In this document: positions 38,866-50,717 of the stretch, in pieces
How the letters are laid out: the number at the start of each line of letters is the position of its first letter
How positions within the stretch are numbered: position 1 is the stretch's first letter
Source: Spinellus fusiger
Taxonomy: Eukaryota > Mucoromycota > Mucoromycetes > Mucorales > Phycomycetaceae
Length of the DNA stretch: 64,000 nucleotides
Assembly: GCA_025094145.1 (NCBI GenBank)
Contig: JALLLS010000036.1
Span: 248,001-312,000, forward strand
Reading direction: 5' to 3'
Notes under the pieces: generated by a model
Told to the model about the DNA's origin: nothing
The model's input: only the letters and a program-made list of their open reading frames with translations
Databases searched by the model: none
Translations under genes and position numbers: made by a program

Positions 38866-41752
38866 AGAACAAATTCAAGGACAAGAGCTTAATCTCAGTA
38901 GATCGTAGCAATAAAACCACAATACTACTTACAACACTCCGTCAGTTTCATGTCGTTTGCATGTAGTTCATCACATCTCTGTATTAGCATTATCATAAAG
39001 CTGAGGTCAATGGCACCTTTACACACCAAAAACCAATCAGCAAAATATGGTATTCAGTCTTGCGACCAATTTGTACTTATCTAGTACAGGAGATAGCCAT
39101 TTGATATTGTTTCCAGCATGGATTTCGACTTTAAGGCGTTCAGCCATTATCCATCAAACGGTAGCTTCACAGCATTGACTTTTTAGCCAGCCGCAAATAC
39201 CAACTATTTGAACGAAGCTTTCCTCTCGTACTAACTTCAATTACTTTCACAATGTCGCAACTATCAGTAGGGAAAATTGACCTGTCTCACGATGGTCTAA
39301 ACTCAGCTCACGTTCACTATTAATGAGTGAACTATCTAATGCCTACAGAATTATGCTTCTGTAGAATAGGATGAGCCAACACTTAAGAATCAGTAAGACA
39401 ACGTCGCTATAAATGCTTGGCTGCCACAAGCCAGTTATCCCTGTAGTAACTTTTCTGGAATCTCTAGCCTTAAGACTTGAGGAAGTCTAAAGGATCGATA
39501 GGCCACCCTCCCTACTTGACAATGTCAATAACATGAGTCACGCCATAAAGACGCTTAAGACCACGAGATGAGCAGTAAAGTACCATCCATCATGATTATT
39601 TAAGTAAAAGAAAACAATAAGGGTAGTGGTATTTCATTAGTGCCGAAGCTCCCACTTATCCTACACCACCTATGTCCCATTACAATGTCAAACTAGAGTC
39701 AAGTTTAACAGGGTCTTCTTTCCCCGCCGATTTTGCCAAGCCCGTTCTTTTGGCTGTGGGTTTGCTAGATAGTAGATAAGGGACAATGGGAATCTCGTTG
39801 ATCTAATCACACGCGTCACTAATTAGATGAAGAGGCATTTAGAAACTTTAAGAGAGTCATAGTTACCTGCACCGTTTACCTGTGCCTCATTGAATCTCTT
39901 GACTTTGACATCCTGAGCACGGAGCAGAAAACACATTGTGTCAACACCACTTTCTGGCTATCGCAATGATATGTTTTAATTAGACAATCAAATTCCCTTT
40001 GTCCGTACCAGTCCCAAGTTGGTTGTTAATTGTAAACCGAACTCTGGCAGTGCAAACAGCAGCCTGGCCAACAGCCACTCCTTTACCACCAGCTCTAATC
40101 TACCCAACTCTTAGAGCCAATCCTTGTCCCGAAGTTACAGATCCATTTTACAGACTTCCCTTATCTACATTGCTCTATTAACTAGAGGCTTTCCACCTTG
40201 AAGACATGATGTGGTTATGGGCACGACTAGATAAGAAAAATCTTTCCCTTGGATTTTCAGTGATCATTATGAATGCACCAGACACTGCATAAAGTACAAT
40301 GCTCTAGCAGACGACTCACCATTTCTTAAGCTACGCTTATTTCATGGTCAGTGCAAGTCTTTGAATGAGAAAAGCAAGCTCTTTCTGGAGTTCATACTGA
40401 TGTCTCCAAGATCACTTGCGTTGCCGCTGAGAATTCTTATCATAGTCCTAGGATATTAACCAGTTTACCGATCTCTTAGGATCGACAAACACTAGACAAA
40501 GTACAGATCTAGAAACCCTTTTTTCATATCATTCTTACAAAGCTCTCATTTGAGTATTTGCTACTACCAATATCTGTACTAGAGACTGTTTCACTCCGGT
40601 TCACACCAAGAGCTTATTAACAGTTTAATAAACCTCCAAGCCTGACTTTGAGCTTCTGCTAAACTGGGGGAAAATTCAGCAGTCAGTCAGTCACTAGATG
40701 GCTCGAAGAGTCTTTTGCTCTAATACCCAGATTCAACGACTGATTTGTACGTCAAGTCGCTACGAGCCCTCTCTTGAGTTACCTATGGTTATACTCAATT
40801 CAGGCATAGTTCACCAGCTTCCAGGTCTCATCATAAATGCTCAATCTGGTTCTTTTCAGTTAAAAACGTCAAAGCCAGATGATATTGCTGCCCTAAGGGC
40901 TTCATATCCAGGTAATTTCCAATTGCATAAGAGCTTGACACCCTTAAATACTTGCATTTATGTTGGACTCTTTGGTCCCGCTTGAATCACAGACCATTTA
41001 AGGTTATTAAACCAACAAACTAAGTGAATCTTGGAAGATACTATACATAGAAGCAGCAAGACCGCGACAAGCCTTTTGATACCACTACCCTTATAGTCAA
41101 CCAGAGAAAAGCCATAATGGCGCTCACCGTAAGCCCCAGTCTTCTCTGTTGTATTCAACAACAGGTTATAACACTCCCTAAGGAGCAATATTCCTGTGTA
41201 TAGATATGTTTACCACAGAAAAAACTGTTGTTGGCTAGTCAAAGACCAGCATGTACATCATGGACAAATCCAAGACTAATGACTGGTCAGCTAGTCTAAC
41301 CATAAACAGACTTCTTTCAGCAGTTTCTCGTACTGCTTTTTTTTTTTTAAAAAAAAAAAAAAGAAGTTATTTTCAACTTTCCCTTATGGTACTTTGATGT
41401 TGGTGATAAACCATTAATCAGCTTTAGATTATATTCAACTACCCCATTTAGGTTGTATTCTCAAACAGCCTGACTCTTTGAAGCCGTATCACATAAAGAC
41501 ATTATTGCTCAGACCAAAGATGGGATTCTCACCCTCAATGATATCCCATTTAAGGGACTTTTTTGCCTGGCTTGCCTGGAAAACGGCTCACTAGTCTACA
41601 ATCCGGACTGGCTAGGCCAGACAGGTTCCAATAATTGGCTTTTCTCCTTTCACTTGTCGCTACTTGGGGAATCACTTGGGGAATTTATGCTGGTTTTTTT
41701 TCCTCCGCTTATTGATATGCTTGAGTTCGGCAGGTAATCCTACTAAAATTCA
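38866..41752 (-). rRNA. 28S (large subunit) rRNA gene copy, probably decayed
   Basis: The 5' end near 41752 shows the LSU start in reverse (CTCCGCTTATTGATATGCTT at 41704-41723); the 3' region near 38890 matches the AGTAGATCGTAGCA-type terminus. The sarcin-ricin core CTCTCGTACTAA (39222-39233) and GTTATCCCTGTAG (39434-39446) are readable. But universal positions are changed: in sense orientation the site normally CTCTCTTAAGGTAGCCAAAT reads CTCTCTTAAAGTTTCTAAAT (about 39837-39856), and GAGCTGGGTTTAGACCGTCG reads GAGCTGAGTTTAGACCATCG (about 39292-39311). Most changes are G:C to A:T. The span of about 2.9 kb is shorter than the usual 3.3-3.4 kb. I judge it a pseudogene copy. Confidence 0.85.
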
Positions 41753-41998
41753 TATCATAGTTACAATGGTTTATGTATAGAGGTGTGAATTCTTAATTCT
41801 GCGTCCAGAAACATTCTTAAAAAGTCCCAGAGAAACCGAATGTTGACATTGTTAATGCATAAAAAACAAATGTCTGATCCTTATCTTTTGTTAGATAGAC
41901 ACGGAATGATTGATTAAACACCTCTAAATTAAGGCTGAATTCCATTTCATAGAAATACAAGCCCATATACCAAACATTACTGTTTGTGCTTTTTTTGT

Positions 41999-42152
41999 GA
42001 TGCTGAAACAAGTGTACTCATTAGAATACCAATGAGTGCAATGTGCATTCAAAGACTCGATGATTCACTGAATTTGCAATTCACATTAAGTATCGCAGTT
42101 TGCTACGTTCTTCATCGATGCGAGAACCAAGAGATCCGTTGCTGAAAGTTGT
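41999..42152 (-). rRNA. 5.8S rRNA gene copy
   Basis: In sense orientation it begins near AACTTTCAGCAACGGATC and contains GCATCGATGAAGAACGTAGC and CAGTGAATCATCGAGTCTTT, all typical of 5.8S in Mucorales. GAATGCACATTGCACTC stands where GAACGCA..TTGC.CTC is usual, a C-to-T type change. The spacers ITS2 (41753-41998) and ITS1 (42153-42431) flank it. Boundaries are estimated to within a few bases. Confidence 0.85.
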
Positions 42153-42431
42153 TTTATAACCTTTTACAGTCATGTTAAAACATAGTTTTCCAACTAAGAT
42201 TCAGTTGATAATTTATAGTATAATATAGTTTGTTTTTGCCTACGCTGGGGTCAGTCTTCCCGAAAGAAGAACTATTTTCAAGCCCCAAGACAAATGAGAT
42301 GAAGCACAGGTAGGATGTTTAGAATGCAAATTTTGAAATTGTTTATGATGTCAAGGAGAAAGGCGCAATTGCCAGACTCAGGAGAACATACTTACAAAAC
42401 TGAAAACAAAAAGATGCATCAGACACACTGG

Positions 42432-42489
<58 letters not shown>

Positions 42490-42579
42490 AATAGAAAAGC
42501 TTGACCTAGTTTTTATCAAGAGCTGGTTGTTGCCAACTAGCTCCCAACAATCCCATAGTCTTGCTATAACCATTCAATT

Positions 42580-42620
<41 letters not shown>

Positions 42621-43073
42621 ATCAACGCAAGCTGATGACTTGCGCTTACTAAGAATTCCTCGTTGATGAGCAGTATTTACAAAGCTCAATCCCCAGCACG
42701 ACAAAGTTTCAAAAGTTTACCCAAGCTTCTCAGCCAAGGTGATAGACTTGCTGACTTTGTCAGTGTAGCGTGCGTGCGGCCCAGAACATCTAAGGGCATC
42801 ACAGACCTGTTATTGCCTTTCTTCATCCTGCGTATTGCAGGTAGTCTCTCCAAGAAGACAGAAGTGCCAAAGCACAAACCCAACTTTTTAGTTGGTCTGT
42901 CTACTTAGTAGACAAAGGTCTCGTTCGTTATTGGAATGAACCAGACAAGTTACTCCACAAACTAAGAACGGCCATGCACCACCACCCATAAAATCTAGAA
43001 AGAGCTTTCAATATGTCAATCCTTTTATGTCTGGACCTGGTAAGTTTCCCCATGTTGAGTCAAATTAAGCCGC

Positions 43074-43113
<40 letters not shown>

Positions 43114-44252
43114 GGTTTCAGCCTTGCGTCCCATACTCCCCCCAGAACCCAAAAACTTTGCTTTCGCTAAGATTCTGAATAAGCCAAAATGAACCTATCC
43201 AATCTCTAGTCGGCATAGTTTGCTGTTAAGACTACGACGGTTCTAATCGTCTTCGATCCCTAACTTCGACCTGATCAATGAAAACGTCCTGGGTGAAATG
43301 CCTTCGCAGTAGTTTGTCTTGGTGATCCAAGAATTTCACCTCTAGCACCAAATACAAATCCCCCAACCGTTCCTATTCATCATTACAATGGTCTCTTAAA
43401 ACCAACGAAATATAGAGCCATGTCTTATTTCATTATTCCATGCTAACACATCCAGGCTTATTGCCTGCTTTAAACACTCTGATTTGCTCATGGTAATTTG
43501 TTTGGCCTAGTATCTGGATCACCAAGATCACCAGATAGTACCAAACGTGAGAGTCATGACTAGAACGGAACTAGATCAATAAGACCAGCCGCCTAGCCAA
43601 CAACTACAGTTCGACTACGGACGTTTTAACTGCAACAACCTTAATATACGCTCTTGGAGCTGGAATTACCGCGGCTGCTGGCACCAGACTTGCCCTCCAA
43701 TAGATCCTCGTTAAGGGATTTAAATTGTACTCATTCCAATTGCAAGACCTAAAAGGCCCTGCATTGTTATTTATTGTCACTACCTCCCCGAATTGGGATT
43801 GGGTAATTTGCGCGCCTGCTGCCTTCCTTGGATGTGGTAGCCGTTTCTCAGGCTCCCTCTCCGGAATCGAACCCTAATTCCCCGTTACCCGTGATAGGCA
43901 ATGTAAGCCTCTATCTTACAATCTTAACCTGATAGGGCAGAAAATCGAATGAACCGTCGCCGGCACAAGGCCATGCGATCAGCATTGAATTATTATGAAT
44001 CACCAAAAAACTGGCTTTTACACCAGGTTGGCTTTTACCTAATAAGTGCACCCCTTCCGAAGTCGAGGCTTTTCTTGCATGTATTAGCTCTAGAATTACC
44101 ACGGTTATCCAAGTAGTAATGAATTGTCATGTAGATCATAACTGATTTAATGAGCCATTCGCAGTTTCACAGTATAGAGTTGTTTATACTTAGACATGCA
44201 TGGCTTAATCTTTGAGACAAGCATATGACTACTGGCAGGATCAACCAGGTAA
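42432..44252 (-). rRNA. 18S (small subunit) rRNA gene copy, probably decayed
   Basis: The 5' end ACCTGGTTGATCCTGCCAGT lies at 44231-44250 in reverse, and the 3' end GCGGAAGGATCATTAC near 42432. Length is about 1820 bp, normal for a fungus. The 530-loop GTGCCAGCAGCCGCGGTAAT is intact (43663-43682). However, the universal GATTAGATACCGTCGTAG reads GATTAGAACCGTCGTAG (about 43233-43249, one base lost), and the AAACTTAAAGGAATTGACGG site reads with CCT for CTT (about 43095-43115). Several further single-base losses occur around 43255-43300. These changes argue that the copy is not functional. Confidence 0.86.
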
Positions 44253-45424
44253 CTACAAAGTTTGGTCTGTCCAAAAGGATCAATAAAGTTCCAATAGACA
44301 GAATGGTTTTGTTTTTTGTTTTTTTTGAAGTCTTTTCTCTTTATTGTTTCTCGTGAGATCCAAATAAAAAATAAGATTTCAAAAAAAAAAAAAACAAAAC
44401 CAACCAGTTTATGAGTTTTCCTAATCAAATAAGCAAAACTTTATGAATACATTCAAAATCACAACCAAATAATATGATCGTGATCTACAAGAACACACTC
44501 ACTCAGTTCGCCTCCAACATTGCCAGTTCCACTGTTTTTCTGCTTTCAAACAGCCAGAAACATTGTTTCTGTCAATCGAAAAGCTAGAAGGATGTTATGA
44601 CCCCAAGACCGCATAGCAAGTGAATGCTAGCTTTCAAGAGACACGTTCACCCAAATTCTTAACATATAATCATAGCCAAAGGCCAGACGTACACATTTAT
44701 CGAACATTTGCACCTAGTCCCAAATAAATGAGACAGGTACTCTTTTGAAAACTGCTTCTCATTCCTCTGCTATTACCAACAGCCCAGATACAAAGTCCAG
44801 GACTTATTGATTGCAAGACAGAGGAAAATCAAAAACTGAATAACTCATAAGTGTAGAATCTGTCTATAGAATGATGAAAAATTAATTTCAACATAATATA
44901 TTTTTATTATGATTTTATATCATCATAATTTCATGTTTTCATTCTCTTCTACATATTACCATTAGAGTCAAACACCCTCCCTCGTGAATGGGTTTTAAAT
45001 CGATTTATACACACTCTTATCAAAAATTTGTATCTGCCGCTGGATTTATAAATTTTAGACAGAGACAAAAACCAAAGATACTAAATATGGTAATTATCTT
45101 TTGGTGCAAACGATACCAAGAAATAAATCATATTTGATCGCCGAACTAACTCAAGAAATTACCTTTTATATTCGCCCATAGAATATTTGAAAGGCCTTGG
45201 GAAATTGACTGTTGATTTTTTTAAATAATTCCTTCTTATACAGTCTCATGTAATAAGTGACTAGACAAAAAATCTATTTTTTATTTTTATTTGAAAATAA
45301 AGGCACATCTATCAGTCTAAGATGTTCATAATATAATATTTATTGAATAAAATAAGATTTTGGACAGTTGTTCTTTAAATGATTGTCTACATTTTTTATT
45401 ATAAATATATTAGTACTTTGTAGC
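44253..45424. other. Upstream spacer of the rDNA copy
   Basis: This is the region 5' of the minus-strand 18S gene, where the external transcribed spacer and the polymerase I promoter would be. I see no repeated subunits and no protein gene. It is AT-rich in its second half (44860-45420). Confidence 0.5.
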
Positions 45425-46430
45425 AAAGCCTTTATTTTTCATAACAGCGGAGCGCCTCTTTGGCATGCTATCCACTAATTTTCCAGAAATTCATTTGGAA
45501 TCTTTTCGCATTCACTACACAAGCATCGTTCAGGCTGTCTTTTATTAGTTATAATTGTTCGATATGGCTCAATTCTTTCAAGATAAGCTTAGACATGCTC
45601 AATTGGGTTAATATCTGGACTTTGTGTAGGCCAAAAATCAAAACATCTGATCATACATTTCTCTTGTTTGTACCATCTTACTATATGCTCCTGTGTGGCA
45701 AGAAGGCCTGTCTTCTTTAAGGGGCATGGTCCCATTGAGGTCCTCTTGCAACTTTTACAACCAGAGAATAAATTATCTGGCAAGTATATTGAAATACTTG
45801 TCTTGATTAACTGATCCCTCTAAGAGTACAAGAGGTCCTACACTTTTACACCAAAAGCAGCCCTAAACCATGACCGAATCCTTGCAATACTCGTATTTTC
45901 TTTTGCGTATGACACTCCTCATACCTTTCATCTATCATTCTAATCACTCTAGGCTCCTTATCATTGCCCAAAACTGTAAAACAAGATACATCAGACCAAA
46001 CAACGCTATCCCACCTTTCCACTGGCTAATCAACCTTGTTTTTACATTATTACGATTATCTTTAATTGTGAGTAAATATCATGCCAAGTTTTTTTGATGG
46101 TGAGCATGAAACCCCCCAAGTTCATGAATATATTTTAGAAATATCTTACGGAAAATACCCACACCTTTATCATTCATATTTTCAACTGATATGCAATTAT
46201 TTGCATAGGGTTTCTGCAAATAGACAAAACGATAGTCAGTTTTGAAGTAGATAAAACCTTTTCAGGTCTTCCTGTACGCAGCTTGGGTCGATTTATGCCT
46301 TTGTTTTTATACAGTAGAACAATCTTGCTACTGTGCTCTTTGAGATACCAAGATCGTCAGAAATCTCTTGATAAGTAGCATTGTGATTATTCAGACAAGT
46401 AGAAAAATAACGAGACTGAACAAAGATAAT
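45425..46430 (-). pseudogene. Tc1/mariner transposase relic, minus strand
   Basis: On the minus strand, 45589-45655 encodes FWPTQSPDINPIEHV, the hallmark before the last catalytic residue of Tc1/mariner DDE transposases, and 45440-45475 encodes the usual end with MPKRRSAVMKNKG. Further upstream (46290-46400) a helix-turn-helix remnant reads YQEISDDLGISKSTVARL. The reading frame is broken by several stops and frameshifts. Ends with inverted repeats were not defined, so the limits are approximate. Confidence 0.75.
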
Positions 46431-47102
46431 TTTTATTAAGTGAAGAGTGGTTCATTATTTATACTTTTTGTAGATGCTTATTCTTCAGTTGAATTTTACC
46501 TTTTGGTAGTTAATGATTAGTTCATGGCATGGCTTATTGATAGATGCAACCGTATGGTTGGTGTAGATTATCTATCCTATGGTAGACTACATAGGTGGAG
46601 CCTTATGTTTGGTGTAGTTGTTCTACCTAATGGTAGACTACATGTTGGAGCCTTATGGTTGGTTCATTGAATAAGCACACCATTATAGAGCCATCAATTA
46701 TGTGTCTTCACTTTAATTGCCTTTGATAGGTCTTATTTTATCCACTAAGGATTTATAGATGAAGGTAGCTCTTATTAAGTGTCCAATGGTACACTGAGCT
46801 TAGAATGTTCATTTGTAGTTAAGACCGATCAGTGAGATGATACAGAGATGTACTATGGTACTTGTGTGCACTCAGGCTTTCATAGAAGAATCTCATATGT
46901 AGGCTCACTACTCATGTTTACCAATTCATGGAGAATCTTTGGATTGAAGTCGGAACACGAGAAGCATGTCTTTTCCATTGTCCTACAATTTGACCTCTAA
47001 TAAACATATTATACACTCTTCTTATGATGGGACTATCTTCATCTTCTTGGCTAAGAGTTGGCTAGTTTTCATTGCTTGAAGTCATTTTTTGAATAAGTTA
47101 TA
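46431..47102. other. Spacer with a 50-bp tandem repeat
   Basis: No gene is seen here. At about 46546-46672 a ~50-bp unit of the form GGAGCCTTATGGTTGGTG...GGTAGACTACAT occurs about two and a half times. The repeat may have arisen by local duplication, as nothing else in the window matches it. Confidence 0.5.
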
Positions 47103-47959
47103 CAGTCACATCCAATTGAATTTAATACTTGCCTAAATTTTAATAAAAAAACTTTTTTTTTTGCATAAAACTCTTCTTCTTTCCAAATATTATTAAACCA
47201 ACACAACATGCTGGATACATTTTCAGAAACACACACTCGTGGAGAATATGATAAAGCAAAAGATAAAAAGCTATGGGGCATTTATTATCATTTGGAGGCT
47301 GGATTAAAATTGACTGTCATCGCAAGCGTAGTTGAGATGAAAAAGCCCACAGTTCAAAATAGTATCAGAAACATCAAAGAACATGGGTCACCATTGTATT
47401 TGGAGAGTCATGGAAAACCCTAAAATGTGAATGAGATGGATTCAAGACACCTGGAAAGATGTTATTAGAAAGGGTCCATTTGCCTCGTACAATCAACTGA
47501 CATTGGGATGATTGAAGATTCAGGTGGATATATGTAGAAACACCATTACCAGCTACTGCAATCAGTTAGGGTTTGGATCTTTTTCTGTAGACCACAAACC
47601 ATCTTTAACTGTAAAACACAAATAGAAACGGCTTTGATGGTCAAGTGGGCTAGCTGTTATACTAGGGCCTATGTCAGATGGTGAAAAGAGACACATCAAA
47701 TTAGGGGCTTTGAGTACTGGCTCGCACAAAGTCCTGACTTGAACCCAATTGAACACATCTGGTGGGCCTTGGAAAGACGAATTGAAAAAGAAGGGCATCT
47801 ATTACCAATGTAGAAATTTAGTATTGAACTTGCACAACGATGAGTCCAGAGTATGACAGACAGATGCCACGTGGTCATTCATGCCAAAGGAGGCCATATA
47901 AAATATATATTGTCCTAATATTTATTTTAAAGATAATTAAACTCAATTGAGCGTGACTT
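47103..47959 (+). mobile_element. Tc1/mariner-like transposon, internally deleted
   Basis: The ends form inverted repeats (CAGTCACATCCAATTGA at 47103 and the reverse of CAATTGAGCGTGACTT ending at 47959), flanked by TA on both sides, the target duplication of this superfamily. The plus-strand coding relic starts near 47208 with MLDTFSETHTRGEYDKAK and an N-terminal helix-turn-helix (LTVIASVVEMKKPTVQNSI), continues with KGPFASYNQLT and CNQLGFGSFSVDHKPSLTVK, then jumps to WLAQSPDLNPIEHIWWALER at about 47717-47776. The section with the first catalytic Asp is deleted, and stops and frameshifts occur, so the copy is dead. Confidence 0.82.
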
Positions 47960-48229
47960 TATGTACCTGTCAATAATGACTGGTTCAGTAGACTTAGACA
48001 TGCAATGTCTTAATTAAACAATGATATAGTATTAATACTACCAGACATTATAATGTCTTTTTGCATGAAAAAATTCAATAAGATATACTTCATTATGTTT
48101 TTAGATAGTTTACCGGTATCATGGATTTCCGTCAGTTAGTCAACCGAGGCTCCAGCAATAATTGGGGAGGAGAAGGATGAGGATGAACCAGAAGACTTGG
48201 ACGTTTTCTTGGTTCTAGGTGTATCTTTG

Positions 48230-48699
48230 GAGTCATGCTTTCTTTCTTTTTTATATATCTACAAAAGCGCTCTGGGTGGGTACCATTTTCCCTTTGAGAT
48301 AACAGACTATGTCTAAAGTTTAATGTAGCAGCGAGATTACGACTCTAAAGCTTCAATGTATTGTCTTTTATATAATATCGGTTTGAACACTTATTTGAAG
48401 GGAGAAAGATGAGTTTCTTTTTTTTGATATAAAATTAAAAAGAAATGACCTGAGAAGACTATGACATTTAACTTGGAGTATCTTTGTTCGTTGATAGGGC
48501 CTGGGGTTCTTGACATGTTTAACTGTTTTCAAAGGTGAGAACTTGCACTCAGGACACAGACTCGATATTTTGAATTCATTGATAAGATAGAGTTTGAATC
48601 CTTTTTCTTCAACATCCTCCACATGCCCCTTCCTTTTATTGTCATTACTCTGTTAGGATTCGCACCTGGATAGTCTGCTCTAGGCTCCTCATTAGTCTC
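48230..48699 (-). pseudogene. Third Fanzor-type nuclease relic, different subfamily
   Basis: Reading on the minus strand from a splice acceptor at 48700, the frame gives GRGMWRMLKK, then after a one-base frameshift KGFKLYLINEFKISSLCPEC, then VKNPRPYQRTKILQVKCHSL. After a degraded stretch it gives RNLAATLNF and RENGTHPERF at about 48260-48345. This order matches the end of Fanzor-type proteins: lead strand with DEF/HRTS, first zinc-finger cysteines, an N-P-R-P loop, then RDLAAxLN, where D is the RuvC-III residue. Here that D is N, and stops and a frameshift are present, so it is inactive. No inverted repeats like those of copies 1 and 2 are near it. Upstream exons were not recognised. Confidence 0.65.
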
Positions 48700-49240
48700 C
48701 TATAAAAAGCAAATACATGTAAGAACCCTTGGTTTATTCTATAATCATATTGTATTTACTTTACTTTATTAACATCTTGTTGGCTGCATAGCATCTTTAT
48801 TTCAGAAAGAATAGATAGAAATGCAGTGAAAAAGAGGAAATAAATAGTTATTTTATTAGCAACATTGAATAGTGTCAGCTATTATTTATCATCTATTGAC
48901 GTGATAGTGTCGTTAATGGCTTCTTAGGTCCAAAGATATTTTGGTTAGTTAACGTACAATTAACTCTGCTCTTTTTATTCAACTTGTTTGTTATTCTTTT
49001 ATACTTTAATGATTACTACAAATAGAAAAACTTGACAGAAATCACTACCAAAAGGCATACATTCTAATGCAGACTGTTGTACTTTTATATTAACTCTGAA
49101 ATATTAATTCACTGTATTCAAATCTACTACAGCTTATCATAGATGTTTCATCACAATCAATGTTTTGTGTAGCTGTTTTTTTCTTTTTTTCTTTTATTTT
49201 AAATTAAAAAAACGATTTGCTAACTGTTAGTTTCTCGTTT
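48700..49240. other. AT-rich spacer, no gene seen
   Basis: This stretch lies upstream of the third Fanzor relic and may hide further decayed exons of it, but I can recognise none. The sequence is AT-rich with stops in every frame. Confidence 0.4.
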
Positions 49241-49498
49241 TTAGTGTCTAAGACCTGAAGTAACAGTATTCTGCACATCACTTAGTATATCTCTTCTAAG
49301 TGTGTCTTGATTGTGGCGTATAAAATTCAGAAAACCTTGTTCAATATTAGCATGCATGTCTATTCCATACTGACAAAAGGGCTTTCCAAATAAATGCGAG
49401 AGATTGAAGTCATTTCTGTAAATTAGTCTGAAACAGTAGTGTTTTATTGTGCTGATCTTGACATTTTGTTCATTGAATAAGTATTTATTTATATTCAA
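49241..49498 (-). pseudogene. Possible Helitron replicase/helicase fragment
   Basis: The 85-codon minus-strand frame contains HLFGKPFCQYGIDMHANIEQ followed by GFLNFIRHNQDTLRRDI. Fungal Helitron proteins have a stretch of the form R-L-F-Q-Q-Y-x-V-D-x-Y-A-x-I-E-Q then R-L-x-x-I-R-x-N-Q-x-x-L-R, which fits position by position. The rest of the protein is missing on both sides, so only a scrap remains. The assignment is from memory of the family and is moderately sure. Confidence 0.5.
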
Positions 49499-50717
49499 AA
49501 CCTAACTATCCTATATATATAGAAAAAGAAGTACGTAGCTCATAGGAGTGTATGATTGATTTTTCTCACTCATTTTTTACAGTAAGCTGCCATTTCTTGG
49601 TCTTATCACAATATTTCTACTTTCTATTTGGTATCTATCATTATTTGGACAATTGTAATGACTTTTTCGCAAATAGCAATACTTACAACAGCTTGTATAT
49701 CTATCTTGAAGATGGTTCACTCAAAGAATGCTATTGGGTATATAGTCAGGATTAACCTACTTGTTCAAGAAAGTGTGAATACAGCCACACTCAATTGTAA
49801 ATTAAGAATAGCATAGCCTAATTTAACGGGGAGTATTCATACACTTTGAACAGATAAAACTATGATATAAATACATGCAATAATACGACAATGATATGAT
49901 CATCAAGATATGAAATCATAGAAAATATAGATTAGTATAGATATCGAATAAAGCAGATACAAATGAAAGCTGGGAGATGTATTTTTATTATTTGTTATCA
50001 CACTTTTTGGTTATGATCTTTAACCGTACTTATTGTGGGTATTGGTATGTATTATGTTTATCTATGAAGATTTACTTTAGCAATTAAGTAAAAACTGTCT
50101 ACCTGTGCTATTGAAAAAAGTCGAAGTTGTAATTGAAGGTATCGAAATATCAACTCATGTATTCCTCTGTCTATGAAAACACTAACTACTCGAAATTTAT
50201 TGTACTGTAGAAGAATAAATGTAATTCTAGGGAATGACACTATATCAATGAGGTTTTCATAACACTGGCAGTATATAGCCACCATAATTAAAGTCCAGTA
50301 GGAATAAATAAATAAAAAGATTAATGAATAAATATTATATTTTGCTTACCCATTGAACTGACTAAATACCTTTGGATTAAAAGCCAAAGAGATAGATGAC
50401 ATAATATCAATGGAATAGGTTAATGATTAAGTTGTAATAAGTTGGTTTTCGATTACACATATTCCTACAATTGCTATCTCAAGTACTTTTGAATTATAAA
50501 ATGAATGCTTACTGATTTAACAGGCCGTCATTGTTGAGACTTCTTTACTTGGATAGTGAAAAGAACATTTAGGCCTGGAAGAGTAATCGTGTAATTCAAT
50601 AGTTTGTTTATTTACTGTTATTTACTTATTTACCCTAAACATCTTTAGGCATGTACATGGACTTGTTTTTACAACCAACAAGCGAAAGATAGAAATACTA
50701 TTATTATTCATTATTCA
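49499..50717. other. AT-rich spacer, no gene seen
   Basis: I see nothing that I can name in this AT-rich stretch. A 75-codon minus-strand frame at 50058-50285 lacks recognisable features. The right end must carry the 3' untranslated region of the minus-strand gene that ends at 50718. Confidence 0.5.

Noticed and set aside
39999..43000. Open frames inside the rDNA unit (for example 39999-40181, 40698-40985, 42663-42908)
   Set aside because: They overlap rRNA genes and follow rRNA sequence, so they are chance frames.
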